Shown: positions 1-7,556, counted from the stretch's first letter. The stretch is DNA of 18,574 bases from Negativicutes bacterium (GCA_031292035.1 JARLHX010000250.1:1-18574), one strand, 5' to 3'. Program-made: numbers and translations. Notes: generated from the letters alone by a model not told the origin.

Positions 1-15
1 ATCCTCCGGATTGTT

Positions 16-40
16 GAGACCTGACAGGGTCTGTTTTTTT
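16..40 (+). terminator. Intrinsic terminator of an upstream transcript
   Basis: The arms AGACC (17-21) and GGTCT (28-32) close a 6-base loop and are followed by G and seven T on the plus strand. This is a short but typical rho-independent terminator for transcription entering from the left. It could instead be the expression platform of a leader RNA whose sensing part lies outside the window, since the chemoreceptor start is only about 80 bases further on. Confidence 0.7.
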
Positions 41-121
41 GTTTCCACGTCTTATTTCGGACCAATCGATTCTCTTCGGAGGGTTTGATATAAAAATTTA
101 AAGAGAAAGGGAGATTGTTTC

Positions 122-1816
122 ATGAAACTATCATTACAAGCCAAAATGATTGCCTTTTTCTTGGCGGTGATTCTCGTCTGCGCCGTCGGTTCAGCCTTTA
201 CTTTCTACAAGATCAATCAGAGTGTGGCGCAAATCACATTTGTCGAGCAGGCTGAAGTGCCGCGGATCATTGGCGCTGCCGGGATGACCGCCAACGTTAT
301 CGGTCAGACTGCCAGTGTCCGGGGCTATGTGCTGTCAGGTTCCCAGAGCTTTCTCGACGAGTACTACAAGCAGAATAAAGAAAATGACCAGTTCGAAGCC
401 GAGCTGATAGCAAAAGCCAGAACGGACGAGGGCCGCAAACTTTTGGCCGCAATCAAGGAACTTGATGATAAGTTCAGCGACGTATTCGAAAAGCGTATCT
501 TGCCTCTGAAGCAGGCGGGGAAAGACCAGGAGGCCATGCAGGTACTGAACGCTGAACTGATACCGGTAGAGCAGGGACTCATTGCCAAAGCGCGGGAATA
601 TCTGGCTCTTTCCCAAAAACTTGCCGTGCAGTCACTGAATGCGGGAAGCGCAGCCGCACAGCAGGCCCAGACCGCCTCTGTCACGGCCAGCGTCATCGGG
701 GCGATCCTCGGTATATTGATCGGCTTTTTTGCCGCCAGGAGCATGGTAAAACCCATCCGCGTCATGCTGGCTGATGTGGATGCTGTCGCCGCAGGGGATC
801 TGAGCGAGCGGGACCATATCGTCCATTCCCGGGATGAAATCGGCCATTTGGCTGAGGGTGTCGCCAAGATGAGGGGAAATCTGCGCGGACTCATCAGGCA
901 GGTGAGCCAGGCCAGCGATCAGGTGGCGGCGTCGTCGGAAGAACTCACGGCGAGCGCCGAACAGTCGGCACAGGCAGCCAACCAGGTGGCCATCGTCATC
1001 ACCGAGGTGGCGACAGGCGCCGAAAAACAGCTGAAGGCGGTCAACGATACTTCGGCTGTCGTGCAGCAGATGTCTGCAGGGGTGCAGCAAATCGCGGCCA
1101 CCGCCAATGCAGTAGCCGGTACTTCGGCCAAATCAGCCGACGCGTCCCAGGAAGGCAGCAAAACGGTGGAAAAGGCGATTGCGCAAATGAGTCATATTGA
1201 AGAGACCGTCACCCGGTCGGCTCAGGTTGTGGCAAAACTGGGTGACCGGTCCAAAGAAATCGGGCAGATCGTCGACACCATAGCCGGTATCGCCGGCCAG
1301 ACAAATCTTCTGGCCTTAAACGCCGCCATTGAGGCCGCCCGGGCCGGTGAACAGGGCCGCGGCTTTGCCGTGGTGGCCGAGGAGGTCCGTAAGCTCGCCG
1401 AACAATCCCAGCATGCGGCGAAGCAGATCGCCGGCTTGATCAGCGAAATCCAGCAAGATACTGTCAGCGCGGTGACGGCGATGAATGAAGGCACCAAAGA
1501 AGTACAGGTAGGCACCGAAGTCGTAAATCACGCCGGCGAGGCTTTCAAAGAAATTTCCGGTTCGTTCAATGAAGTATCAGGCCAGATCAGGGAGATTTCG
1601 GCGGCTCTCCAGCAGATGGCGGGCGGCAGCCAGCAAATCGTAGCTTCGGTGCGGGATATCGACTCTATCAGTAAAGACACGGCAAGTCAGGCCCAGACAG
1701 TATCTGCGGCTACCGAGGAGCAGTCGGCCACCATGGAGGAAATCGCGGCCTCAAGCCAGGCGCTGGCCAGGATGGCTGAGGAACTCACCGGGGTCGTCAG
1801 TAAGTTCAAGCTATAG
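122..1816 (+). CDS. Methyl-accepting chemotaxis protein, 4HB-type sensor
   Basis: Membrane chemoreceptor that would signal through CheW/CheA to the flagellar motor. TM1 is about residues 8-29. A helical periplasmic region (about 30-183) contains RGYVLSG near 67-73, a pattern common in four-helix-bundle sensors. TM2 is about 186-206, followed by HAMP (about 207-262) and a long methyl-accepting coiled coil. The CheA/CheW-binding hairpin tip is at about 380-427 and contains [20 protein letters not shown]. There is no C-terminal CheR/CheB-tethering pentapeptide. The ATG follows a GGGAG ribosome site at about 110-114. A terminator ends before the gene, so it has its own promoter, which I cannot place with confidence. 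It is followed on the same strand by beta-HAD 1. The ligand is unknown, but the neighbours suggest an organic acid. Confidence 0.95.
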   Translation: MKLSLQAKMIAFFLAVILVCAVGSAFTFYKINQSVAQITFVEQAEVPRIIGAAGMTANVIGQTASVRGYVLSGSQSFLDEYYKQNKENDQFEAELIAKARTDEGRKLLAAIKELDDKFSDVFEKRILPLKQAGKDQEAMQVLNAELIPVEQGLIAKAREYLALSQKLAVQSLNAGSAAAQQAQTASVTASVIGAILGILIGFFAARSMVKPIRVMLADVDAVAAGDLSERDHIVHSRDEIGHLAEGVAKMRGNLRGLIRQVSQASDQVAASSEELTASAEQSAQAANQVAIVITEVATGAEKQLKAVNDTSAVVQQMSAGVQQIAATANAVAGTSAKSADASQEGSKTVEKAIAQMSHIEETVTRSAQVVAKLGDRSKEIGQIVDTIAGIAGQTNLLALNAAIEAARAGEQGRGFAVVAEEVRKLAEQSQHAAKQIAGLISEIQQDTVSAVTAMNEGTKEVQVGTEVVNHAGEAFKEISGSFNEVSGQIREISAALQQMAGGSQQIVASVRDIDSISKDTASQAQTVSAATEEQSATMEEIAASSQALARMAEELTGVVSKFKL

Positions 1817-1850
1817 GGAAATCAAAAAGACCCAAGCCGTACGGCGTATT

Positions 1851-1886
1851 CCGTCAGGCAAAAGGAGGAATCCACCTTTCTGACGG
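1851..1886 (+). repeat. Long stem-loop downstream of the chemoreceptor
   Basis: CCGTCAG (1851-1857) pairs with CTGACGG (1880-1886). Inside, AAAGG (1861-1865) pairs with CCTTT (1875-1879), with a further GG/CC pair around a 3-base loop. No T-run follows on either strand, so it is not a standard intrinsic terminator. It may protect the end of the chemoreceptor mRNA or cause partial termination. The rest of the 227-base gap up to the next gene holds only the conserved element at 1982-1997. Confidence 0.5.
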
Positions 1887-1981
1887 CAAATAAATTAAGC
1901 TTATTCAGCAGTCCGAAAAGTCGTGTGACTGGAGCGCTAAAGCAGAAGCATCCGGCGCGAACATGAAACACGCAGACTGAC

Positions 1982-1997
1982 GCTTTTTGCCAATAAA
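1982..1997 (+). promoter_or_regulatory. Conserved element upstream of beta-HAD 1
   Basis: GCTTTTTGCCAATAAA starts 62 bases before the ATG of beta-HAD 1. Almost the same string, with one base changed, starts 61 bases before the ATG of beta-HAD 2 (9501-9517). The rest of the two upstream regions is not obviously alike. This suggests a retained operator or promoter element. TTGCCA could serve as a -35 hexamer, but I see no good -10 at the matching distance. Confidence 0.4.
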
Positions 1998-2043
1998 CCG
2001 GACACAAAGGGCGGCTGAAATCCAAAACTAGGAGAGTGTATCC

Positions 2044-2931
2044 ATGAAAATCAGTTTTGTCGGATTGGGTCAGATGGGCAAGCCTATGGCGATGAATATG
2101 CTAAAGAGCGGAGCGGAGCTGATCGTTAGTTCCCGCCAGGGCAAAGCTTATTCCGAATTTGCGGAGCAAGGGATTAAGACTACCAATAGCATGGCGGAAA
2201 TAGCGCAGGGCGAGATCATCTTCCTCTGTCTGCCTGATGGCAAAGTGGTCGAAAACTATCTGATGGGAGAAGATGGCCTTGCCAGCCACCTGAAGGCAGG
2301 CCAGACGGTGGTCGACTTCAGCACGATCTCCTACACCGTCGCCGTCGATATGGCAAAGCGCCTGGCTCAGCGCGGCATTGGACTTATCGACGCCCCGATA
2401 TCGGGAATGGAAGCCAGGGCCATTGCAGGGACCCTGACCATCATGTGCGGCGGGGAGAAGGACGTTCTCGCCAAGGCGATGCCTTATCTGGAGTGTGTCG
2501 GCAACAATATTATCCATATGGGCGGCAGCGGCAGCGGCCAACTGATGAAGCTTGTCAATCAGCTGTTGTATGCAATCAACGCGGCGGGACTGGCGGAAAT
2601 TCTCCCGATGGCGGTGAAACTGGGTCTTGATCCGGAGCGGGTCGGGCAGGTGGTCAACAGCGGTACCGGAAAGAGCCATGCTTCAGAATTCTTTATTCCC
2701 CGGATCCTCAAAGGCAGTTTCGCAGAGGCCTATTCGCTCGATAATGGTTATAAGGATCTGAAGAGTGCTGCCGAAATTTCAGCCGACTTCACCATTCCCT
2801 TACCTGTGCTGCACGCGGCAACCACCAGCTATCAGACAGCTATGCTCAAGGGTTACGGCGATCAGGACAAAGGGGCGATGATCCGTATTTTCGAAGAACT
2901 CCTCGGCGTCAGTTTCCGCAGCAAGCAGTAA
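2044..2931 (+). CDS. NAD(P)-dependent beta-hydroxyacid dehydrogenase (beta-HAD 1)
   Basis: Soluble enzyme of the 3-hydroxyisobutyrate dehydrogenase family, which oxidises a beta-hydroxy acid to the beta-oxo acid (or aldehyde), reversibly. The N-terminal Rossmann motif GLGQMG is at residues 7-12. The substrate motif DAPISGM is at 116-122. The catalytic lysine is K169, with N172, in the region GSGSGQLMKLVNQ. A helical C-terminal domain carries the KDLKSAAE motif. The 295-residue length is normal. The usual second glycine of DAPxSGG is methionine (M122). After strand beta-2 the sequence is SSRQGK, with no acidic residue, which suggests NADP(H) rather than NAD(H). RBS AGGAG lies just upstream. 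It is followed by a terminator, so it is monocistronic or co-transcribed with the chemoreceptor. The paralogue at 9562 aligns without gaps. The exact substrate is unknown. Confidence 0.93.
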   Translation: MKISFVGLGQMGKPMAMNMLKSGAELIVSSRQGKAYSEFAEQGIKTTNSMAEIAQGEIIFLCLPDGKVVENYLMGEDGLASHLKAGQTVVDFSTISYTVAVDMAKRLAQRGIGLIDAPISGMEARAIAGTLTIMCGGEKDVLAKAMPYLECVGNNIIHMGGSGSGQLMKLVNQLLYAINAAGLAEILPMAVKLGLDPERVGQVVNSGTGKSHASEFFIPRILKGSFAEAYSLDNGYKDLKSAAEISADFTIPLPVLHAATTSYQTAMLKGYGDQDKGAMIRIFEELLGVSFRSKQ

Positions 2932-3038
2932 CAAGGTGCGGTAAAATACGGCAGGGCTTTGTCATCATCCGCCGAAAACCGCAGTCATTTGCGGCGCCGA
3001 CGTCGGACAAATCCCAACCAAACTAAAAAGAAGTCGCG

Positions 3039-3080
3039 AATAAAAATCATCCCGAATTGGTTTCGGGATGATTTTTTATT
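3039..3080 (+). terminator. Terminator after beta-HAD 1, bidirectional in form
   Basis: AAAAATCATCCCGAA (3042-3056) pairs with TTCGGGATGATTTTT (3062-3076) around a short loop. The stem continues into a T-rich tail on the plus strand and an equivalent T-rich tail on the minus strand. It closes the beta-HAD 1 transcript. The 107 bases between the stop codon and this site hold only minor dyads, for example CCGACGTCGG near 2997-3006. Confidence 0.85.
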
Positions 3081-3193
3081 CATAATGTAAAAATATTATT
3101 CGACAGCGTAATGCAAAATAAACAGATATCTGTAAATATTTCTAATTATATCCTAATTTTTGTATGATAAACTAAAAATATACAATTTACTTC

Positions 3194-3222
3194 TTGCAAT
3201 AATGTAGATAATAGGCTATTAT
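3194..3222 (+). promoter_or_regulatory. Sigma-A type promoter of the riboswitch transcript
   Basis: A -35 hexamer TTGCAA (3194-3199) and a -10 hexamer TATTAT (3217-3222) are separated by exactly 17 bases in AT-rich DNA. The predicted start near 3229 would place the riboswitch aptamer about 30 bases into the transcript, as expected for a leader RNA. Confidence 0.7.
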
Positions 3223-3258
3223 TGTGAGTAAATGTAAAAAAAGACAATTGTATATAAA

Positions 3259-3340
3259 TTTGGCAAACTTATCCGAAAGGTAAGGACGCAAAGCCGTGGG
3301 TCTAAGGGGCGTGGGAGCCTATGATTGCCAGGTTGCTGCT
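3259..3340 (+). promoter_or_regulatory. Cyclic di-GMP-I riboswitch (GEMM-I aptamer)
   Basis: The class I c-di-GMP aptamer is recognisable from its conserved blocks in order. GGCAAA is at 3262-3267. A hairpin follows, with arms CTTATCC and GGTAAG and a GAAA tetraloop. Next come GGACGCAAAGCC (3283-3294), GGGTCTAAGG, and finally CCTATGATTGCCAGGTTGC (3318-3336), whose end pairs back with the opening GGCAA. It lies downstream of a good promoter and upstream of an intrinsic terminator (3355-3397) and an HD-GYP gene. It therefore probably controls read-through into a c-di-GMP-degrading enzyme. Whether ligand turns expression on or off cannot be decided by eye. Confidence 0.93.
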
Positions 3341-3354
3341 TTGTTATAGGAGCG

Positions 3355-3397
3355 TGATAGCACCGGTTTATCGTTGGCTGAGTGCTATTATTTTTTT
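3355..3397 (+). terminator. Expression-platform terminator of the c-di-GMP riboswitch
   Basis: TGATAGCAC (3355-3363) pairs with GTGCTATTA (3382-3390), nine pairs including one G-U, around an 18-base loop. Seven T follow at 3391-3397. It begins about 15 bases after the aptamer, so ligand binding can plausibly compete with terminator folding. About 200 bases of leader follow before the HD-GYP start. Confidence 0.85.
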
Positions 3398-3534
3398 GTG
3401 TCAAAACGGCCCTGCAGTGAAATACTTGCAATGCATAAAGACGATTGATGCAAGCCAAATCATTATCGAGAAGCTTATACTTATAAACCCAGGGGATATA
3501 TAATATTTTGTTTTGTAGTGCATTGAGGGGGAAG

Positions 3535-3579
3535 ATGAAGTGGATTTTTTATTTAATAATGTTAGCTGGATATCAATAA
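3535..3579 (+). CDS. Possible 14-residue leader peptide
   Basis: An ATG at 3535 follows a very strong ribosome site (GAGGGGGAAG, 3525-3534) and opens a 14-codon frame, MKWIFYLIMLAGYQ, ending in TAA at 3577-3579. The peptide is mostly hydrophobic, with one lysine near the start. Its stop lies 19 bases before the HD-GYP ATG, which suits translational coupling or a leader peptide inside the riboswitch-controlled mRNA. No homology can be claimed for so short a frame. The RBS could be chance, but it is stronger than the one before the HD-GYP gene. Confidence 0.4.
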   Translation: MKWIFYLIMLAGYQ

Positions 3580-3598
3580 AAATATTGAGGTATCAGTA

Positions 3599-4183
3599 AT
3601 GCCCCATACATTTTCGCAGCCGGATATAGCGGATTATCTGCTGCGTTTTATCGCGCAACAGGATTTTGCCACCGCCAAGCATTCTTTGAATGTCAAAATG
3701 ATAGCCGTTCAATTTGCCAGAAACCTTGATTGTTCTTCGCAATTTATTCAAAATTTATCAACCGCTGCGCTACTTCATGATATTGGCAAAATGATCATTC
3801 CGAAAAACGTATTACATAAACCCGGCAGGCTAACTGAAGCTGAATTTGAAATCATGAAAGAGCATTCTCAAAACGGTTTCAATTTTTTAAGATCAATTAC
3901 GCAATTGAATCATATCGCTGAAGCGGTCCTTTATCATCATGAACAATATAACGGCCAAGGTTATCCGAAAGGGAAAGCTGGCAAAGATATACCTTTGATG
4001 TCGCGAATATTAACCATTGTTGATGTATATGAGGCAATAACGGCAGACCGGGTTTATCGAAAAGCCATGACTCCCGAGGAAGCTATCAAGGTACTTCATG
4101 ACGGCAGGGGGATTCAATTTGACCCGAAACTGGTAACTGTTTTCTTGCAAAATATTTACCGCTTTGATTTGAAGCAAGAGTAA
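3599..4183 (+). CDS. Stand-alone HD-GYP phosphodiesterase (c-di-GMP)
   Basis: Cytosolic HD-GYP domain protein, expected to hydrolyse cyclic di-GMP to pGpG/GMP. Visible metal and catalytic residues are H28 (AKHSLNV), the HD pair H60-D61 in LLHDIGKMIIP with K64, H89, H113-H114, and D142 in the IVDVYEAIT region. The signature HHEQYNGQGYP carries GYP at 121-123, with N118 where many members have D. The 194 residues are essentially one domain, without receiver or membrane sensor parts, so input probably comes from the RNA level. The ATG has GAGG (3587-3590) at 8-base spacing. It is the first full-length gene after the riboswitch terminator, so it is probably under c-di-GMP control. The coding sequence is clearly more AT-rich than the flanking metabolic genes. 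Confidence 0.92.
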   Translation: MPHTFSQPDIADYLLRFIAQQDFATAKHSLNVKMIAVQFARNLDCSSQFIQNLSTAALLHDIGKMIIPKNVLHKPGRLTEAEFEIMKEHSQNGFNFLRSITQLNHIAEAVLYHHEQYNGQGYPKGKAGKDIPLMSRILTIVDVYEAITADRVYRKAMTPEEAIKVLHDGRGIQFDPKLVTVFLQNIYRFDLKQE

Positions 4184-4272
4184 CTTTAATTTAAGTCGCT
4201 TTTGGCTTTAAGAAAAATAACAGTTGCTGTTTATCCAGTGAATGACCCGCGGAAAAACCGGGAGGGAAAAAA

Positions 4273-4821
4273 ATGGCTTATCAAATTGGCCTATGGGGGG
4301 TCCTTTGAGAGGGCCTCATATTACCGATTGTAATTATTTATGCCATCATCATCAGTATTGTCCTGTTGCGAAAAAATAAGGACAGGGACAAGTCAGACCG
4401 GTCATACAGGATAGCTATACGGATAATAACTGTCATAATTCCAATACCATTGGTCCTTTTTATGTCTTTGCTCTCTCCAGCCAGTTCCACTGGATGGACT
4501 CTTGACAGGGAGACCCTCCATATTCAGGCACTTGCGAAGTCTGACATTGCTATATCGACCGCACAAATTGCTCTCGTCCCGACTCAATCAGGCGGTCCCT
4601 GGCGGCGTCCGGCAGGCCAAGTGGGTCTCCATTACAGCACGGTGGATATCGGGACATACAAACTTCAAAACGGAAAGACGGCAACTATCTTTTATTACGA
4701 TAATCCCCAATATGTGATGATTTTGTTTTCGGAGAATCATTACTATGTTCTCAGCCATCCGGGAGTTGAGTTGCTTTATGAGGAACTTAAACAACGTGGC
4801 GTGGGAGAACTTATTCCTTAA
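4273..4821 (+). pseudogene. Small membrane protein with PH-like domain, broken by in-frame TGA
   Basis: A strong ribosome site (GGAGGG, 4261-4266) sits 6 bases before ATG 4273, which reads MAYQIGLWGVL and then hits TGA at 4306-4308. The same frame continues without further stops to TAA at 4819-4821. The continuation starts with a clear membrane helix (LPIVIIYAIIISIVLL, 4321-4368), has a charged loop, then a second helix (about 4411-4476). A C-terminal beta-rich region follows, with IGTYKLQNGKTATIFYY and ending VELLYEELKQ, resembling bacterial PH-like domains. The only usable start after the TGA is TTG 4366, without an RBS and past the first helix, leaving 151 residues. The simplest reading is a nonsense mutation. 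Read-through or a sequencing error is possible. Selenocysteine is unlikely because I see no SECIS-like hairpin next to the codon. The PH assignment is tentative and the function unknown. Confidence 0.65.
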
Positions 4822-4907
4822 TGCCCGGTTCCCTGTCCTTGGTTAATATTTGTATTTGAAAAGTAAAGGTACCGCTGGTAGCTGCAAGCCAGATCGGCTG
4901 TTGGACT

Positions 4908-4950
4908 AAAAAAAGCCCCACTCACCGTTGTGCCGGGTGAATGGGGCTTT
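4908..4950 (-). terminator. Intrinsic terminator of the cleavage/symporter operon
   Basis: On the minus strand, AAAGCCCCA (4950-4942) and TCACCC pair with GGTGA and TGGGGCTTT, and the T-run continues to seven T (4914-4908). It begins 12 bases after the symporter stop. Between it and the PH-like frame (4822-4907) I see nothing else. Confidence 0.92.
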
Positions 4951-4961
4951 AGTAATGCTGC

Positions 4962-6377
4962 CTAACGAGCGACTGGCTGTTCCTGCTTAGCTGCCGGCGT
5001 ATTCTTCTTTGTAATCATACTGATTACAACAAGAGCGACGGCACTCACGAACAGGCCGGGAAGAAGCGGATCAATGCCTTTTGGATACAGCATAAACCAC
5101 CCGATATTGACCAGTGGCCCGAGGATTGTGGCGGTTACACCGGCAATCGGGGTAACAAACCGTGGCAAAAGCATGGCCCCGAGCAGCGGGAATAGGGCCA
5201 CACAGCCCCGCAGGCCTTGGGACAGGAAGGACCAGCCCAGGATTAGCGAGCCCACATTGCCGTTGGCAATCATGGTCGCAATAACGCAGATGACGATAAG
5301 AAGAACTCTTTGTACCAGCAGCGTTTCTTTTTCACTGGCGTTTACCCGGACAAGTTTTTGATAAATGTCTCTGGTAAACATGGTTGAAACACCGAGAGTT
5401 AAGCCGGCCCAGCTGCCGATCGCAGAGATCAGCAAAGTGCCTAAAACGATACCGGCGACAACCGGCGGCAGAAATTGCATGATGAAGGTCGGCAGAACTT
5501 CGGCGGATGGCGTATTAGGAAAGTTGGCTTTCATATACAGTCCGACCAGAATGCCGCCGATGCCGATTGGTGGCGTCAAGATCGCCGCCGCCAGGGCTCC
5601 TTTGTGCGATTCATGCAAATTTTTCGCCGACACTACAGCCTGCATATAGGTCTGGGTGGAAAGAATGCCGACAAGTACCGAAAAAGCGGAAGAGATATCT
5701 TTTTCCACACCGCGTCCGACCATCGAAAACCAGGGGAACGCCGGAAACGCTCCGGCAAAGCCGCTGATTCCGCCCATGAGAAAATAAGCGGCAATACCGC
5801 AGCTCAACATCGCGAAATACAGCAAAAGCATCTTGGCGACACCGGCGAAACCCGTCCCCAACATTCCGCCGAATATCACGTAAGCCAGTGCGAAGGCCAG
5901 ACCAATAGCTGATGACATGAGAGGGCTCATATGGAACATCGCCCCCATCAAAGCCACGAAGGACAGGATCTGGGCCACCATACTGAAGAAAATACCTACA
6001 GAGGTAAAGATACTGGAGATTGGGCCGATTTTCGCGCCGTAAGTCTGGACTAAAAACTGCGGAATGGTTTCGGCCGAGCTGCTGTAAAACTTTTTCACCA
6101 TCCCCAGCCCTAAAAGGGCAAAGCCAATGCCGCCGCCAAGGGTGTACCACCAGGCCGAGAAGCCGAATTGAAAGGCCAGTTGCGCGGTGCCGATGGTGGA
6201 CGACCCACCCACGAATGTGCCGATAAGGGTGCCTGTGACCAGGGACCACCCAGCTCTGCGGCCGCTTGTTGAAAAATCGGAAGTTGATTTTACTTTACTG
6301 CCTGCGTAGATCCCTATCGCAGCAATCAGGATAAACACCGCTACAATACCGGCGAGATGCCCGAAGGAAAATATCAT
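4962..6377 (-). CDS. Sodium:solute symporter (SSS family)
   Basis: Inner-membrane sodium-coupled transporter of the SSS (SLC5-like) family, with about 12-13 hydrophobic helices over 471 residues. TM1 is about residues 8-26. It is followed by the family's STSGRRAG loop near 37-44 and a glycine-rich TM2 region (GTFVGGSSTIGTAQ, about 53-66), the typical SSS signature. The protein ends in a short charged tail. The start at 6377 has GGAGG about 11 bases upstream. It is the second gene of an operon with BKACE, 57 bases apart, and is closed by a strong terminator. Substrates of this family range over sugars, amino acids, betaines and carboxylates. Context suggests the organic acid processed by the neighbouring enzymes, but that is inference. 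Confidence 0.93.
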   Translation of the reverse strand: MIFSFGHLAGIVAVFILIAAIGIYAGSKVKSTSDFSTSGRRAGWSLVTGTLIGTFVGGSSTIGTAQLAFQFGFSAWWYTLGGGIGFALLGLGMVKKFYSSSAETIPQFLVQTYGAKIGPISSIFTSVGIFFSMVAQILSFVALMGAMFHMSPLMSSAIGLAFALAYVIFGGMLGTGFAGVAKMLLLYFAMLSCGIAAYFLMGGISGFAGAFPAFPWFSMVGRGVEKDISSAFSVLVGILSTQTYMQAVVSAKNLHESHKGALAAAILTPPIGIGGILVGLYMKANFPNTPSAEVLPTFIMQFLPPVVAGIVLGTLLISAIGSWAGLTLGVSTMFTRDIYQKLVRVNASEKETLLVQRVLLIVICVIATMIANGNVGSLILGWSFLSQGLRGCVALFPLLGAMLLPRFVTPIAGVTATILGPLVNIGWFMLYPKGIDPLLPGLFVSAVALVVISMITKKNTPAAKQEQPVAR

Positions 6378-6400
6378 TGGCGTGAGTTCCTCCTTAATTC

Positions 6401-6439
6401 AATAGCCTTTTTGCCGTCGCCGTCGCCAAAGCGGCTATT
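6401..6439 (-). repeat. Intercistronic stem-loop between BKACE and symporter
   Basis: AATAGCC (6401-6407) and GGCTATT (6433-6439) are exact inverted repeats enclosing about 25 GC-rich bases. The stem overlaps the BKACE stop codon. Transcribed on the minus strand it has no T-run, so it would be an mRNA processing or stabilising hairpin rather than a terminator. On the plus strand it is followed by six T and could stop antisense transcripts. Confidence 0.45.
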
Positions 6440-7262
6440 TTTTCGGGGCAAGCCCTAAAATCTGTCTGGCTTCCGCGGGGGTGGCGATTTCTTTGCCCAT
6501 CGCCAGCGCGATGTCCTTCATCCGCTTCAGCAAGCCGACGTTTGTGGCCAGGACTCCTTTGGAGTGATAGAAGTTGTCTTCGATACCGACCCGGACGTTT
6601 CCGCCAAGGGCCATGGCGATCACGGAAAGCTTCACATGGTCTTTGCCAATCACCGAAACGCCCCAGGTGCAATCTTTCGGCAAATGGTGATAACAGTACA
6701 TCAATGCTTCCACAGTGGCCGGCTGCGAGCCGCCGACGCCGAGAACAAGGTTGAAATGGAGCGGCGTTTTGATTTGACCCTTTTCTGCCAGCTTGATGGC
6801 GTTCCAGATCATGGCGGTGTCGAATATTTCTATTTCCGGTTTGACGTTATATTTACTCATTTCTTCTGCCAGATAATTAACCGTATCCGGGTCATTATAA
6901 TTTCCTTTGGTCGGGAAATTGGAAGAACCGGTTGCCAGGCTGGCCATTTCCGGTGCAAGGCAGATCATTTGGCCGCGGTCGACGTAGGTCTTGCCGGCGC
7001 GGCCGCCGGTTGAAACCTGGCGGATGATATCGCAATCGGGATACTTGTCCAGCTCGGCGAAGACCTCCCGGTTAACCTCTATATCAGAAGTCGGGATGCC
7101 GTCTTTATCCCTGGTATGGAAATGCGCTACAGCCGCTCCTTCTTTCCAGCAGTCATAGACCTGCGCCGCAATTTCCTGCGGGGTTATCGGCACATTGGGG
7201 GTCAGTTTCTTTGTCGGGACATTTCCGGTTGGGGCAATCGTTATAATAATTTTGTCGCTCAT
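6435..7262 (-). CDS. BKACE-family beta-keto acid cleavage enzyme
   Basis: Member of the BKACE (formerly DUF849) family, whose founder is 3-keto-5-aminohexanoate cleavage enzyme. The reaction is beta-keto acid + acetyl-CoA to acetoacetate + a new acyl-CoA, using Zn. Zn ligands are visible as H47 and H49 (AHFHTRD) and E228 (RVGIEDN). The neighbouring R224 and D229 match the family's catalytic arginine and aspartate, and a STGGRAG loop lies at 84-90. Length 275 is normal. The ATG has GAGGTG 8 bases upstream. It is first in the operon, about 172 bases downstream of the predicted sigma-54 start. No lysine-fermentation genes (aminomutases, dehydrogenase kdd, lyase kal) are nearby, so the substrate is probably not 3-keto-5-aminohexanoate. 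The adjacent beta-HAD genes could supply the beta-keto acid. Confidence 0.93.
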   Translation of the reverse strand: MSDKIIITIAPTGNVPTKKLTPNVPITPQEIAAQVYDCWKEGAAVAHFHTRDKDGIPTSDIEVNREVFAELDKYPDCDIIRQVSTGGRAGKTYVDRGQMICLAPEMASLATGSSNFPTKGNYNDPDTVNYLAEEMSKYNVKPEIEIFDTAMIWNAIKLAEKGQIKTPLHFNLVLGVGGSQPATVEALMYCYHHLPKDCTWGVSVIGKDHVKLSVIAMALGGNVRVGIEDNFYHSKGVLATNVGLLKRMKDIALAMGKEIATPAEARQILGLAPKK

Positions 7263-7351
7263 TTGTTTTCACCTCATACGTTTATTTGATCATCTTTCGC
7301 GGGGCGTATCCGGTTAAAGCTGGTCAGCCTGTTGCCGGAATTTGCTGTCTG

Positions 7352-7364
7352 TTGGCAATTGCCA
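7352..7364. promoter_or_regulatory. Perfect 12-bp palindrome in the BKACE leader
   Basis: TGGCAATTGCCA (7353-7364) is perfectly symmetric. With the T at 7352 it contains the TTGGCAA heptamer seen upstream of the other catabolic genes in this window. It lies downstream of the predicted sigma-54 start, where a bound repressor could block transcription. Confidence 0.4.
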
Positions 7365-7445
7365 CAAAAAGTCAGTAAGACAAAAGTTTTTCTGGTGAAA
7401 TCATTCCTCCTTTCTCAAGATTTTGCAATTGTTATGATTAATATC

Positions 7446-7461
7446 GCAAGATTCATGCCAA
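7446..7461 (-). promoter_or_regulatory. Sigma-54 (-24/-12) promoter of BKACE-symporter operon
   Basis: Read on the minus strand the site is TTGGCATGAATCTTGC. It has GG at 7459-7458 and GC at 7447-7446, separated by exactly 10 bases. It differs from the consensus TTGGCACG-N4-TTGC at one position. The predicted start is near 7434, leaving a leader of about 172 bases. The divergent neighbouring gene encodes a sigma-54 enhancer-binding protein, and inverted repeats lie 120-185 bases upstream, as expected for this promoter class. Confidence 0.85.
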
Positions 7462-7472
7462 ATGCTGGAAAA

Positions 7473-7494
7473 TATTCGGTATAATTGCCGAATA
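7473..7494. promoter_or_regulatory. Inverted repeat beside the sigma-54 promoter
   Basis: TATTCGG (7473-7479) and CCGAATA (7488-7494) are exact inverted repeats with an 8-base spacer, just upstream of the -24 element. It is a possible binding site for a second regulator or for a protein that modulates promoter access. Its CGGAA-like half-sites partly resemble the larger dyad at 7601-7618. Confidence 0.35.
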
Positions 7495-7556
7495 CCGCGT
7501 CGTAGTTATTGTTTGCCAGATTATGAAATGACATTTTTTCTTCAATTCAGCTTGTT

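Noticed and set aside
364..1161. Long open frames on the minus strand inside chemoreceptor 1
   Set aside because: They are shadows of a GC-biased coding sequence. The plus frame carries clear chemoreceptor domains, while the minus frames have no RBS or recognisable domain.
3321..3503. 60-codon plus-strand frame starting inside the c-di-GMP aptamer
   Set aside because: It starts within conserved riboswitch sequence, runs through the terminator and has no RBS, so it is most likely not translated.
4306..4308. Selenocysteine reading of the in-frame TGA
   Set aside because: No convincing SECIS-like hairpin follows the codon, and a small non-redox membrane protein is an unlikely selenoprotein.
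5475..6249. Overlapping frames on both strands inside the symporter gene
   Set aside because: The minus-strand 471-residue frame gives a complete SSS transporter with RBS and terminator; the others lack any family features.
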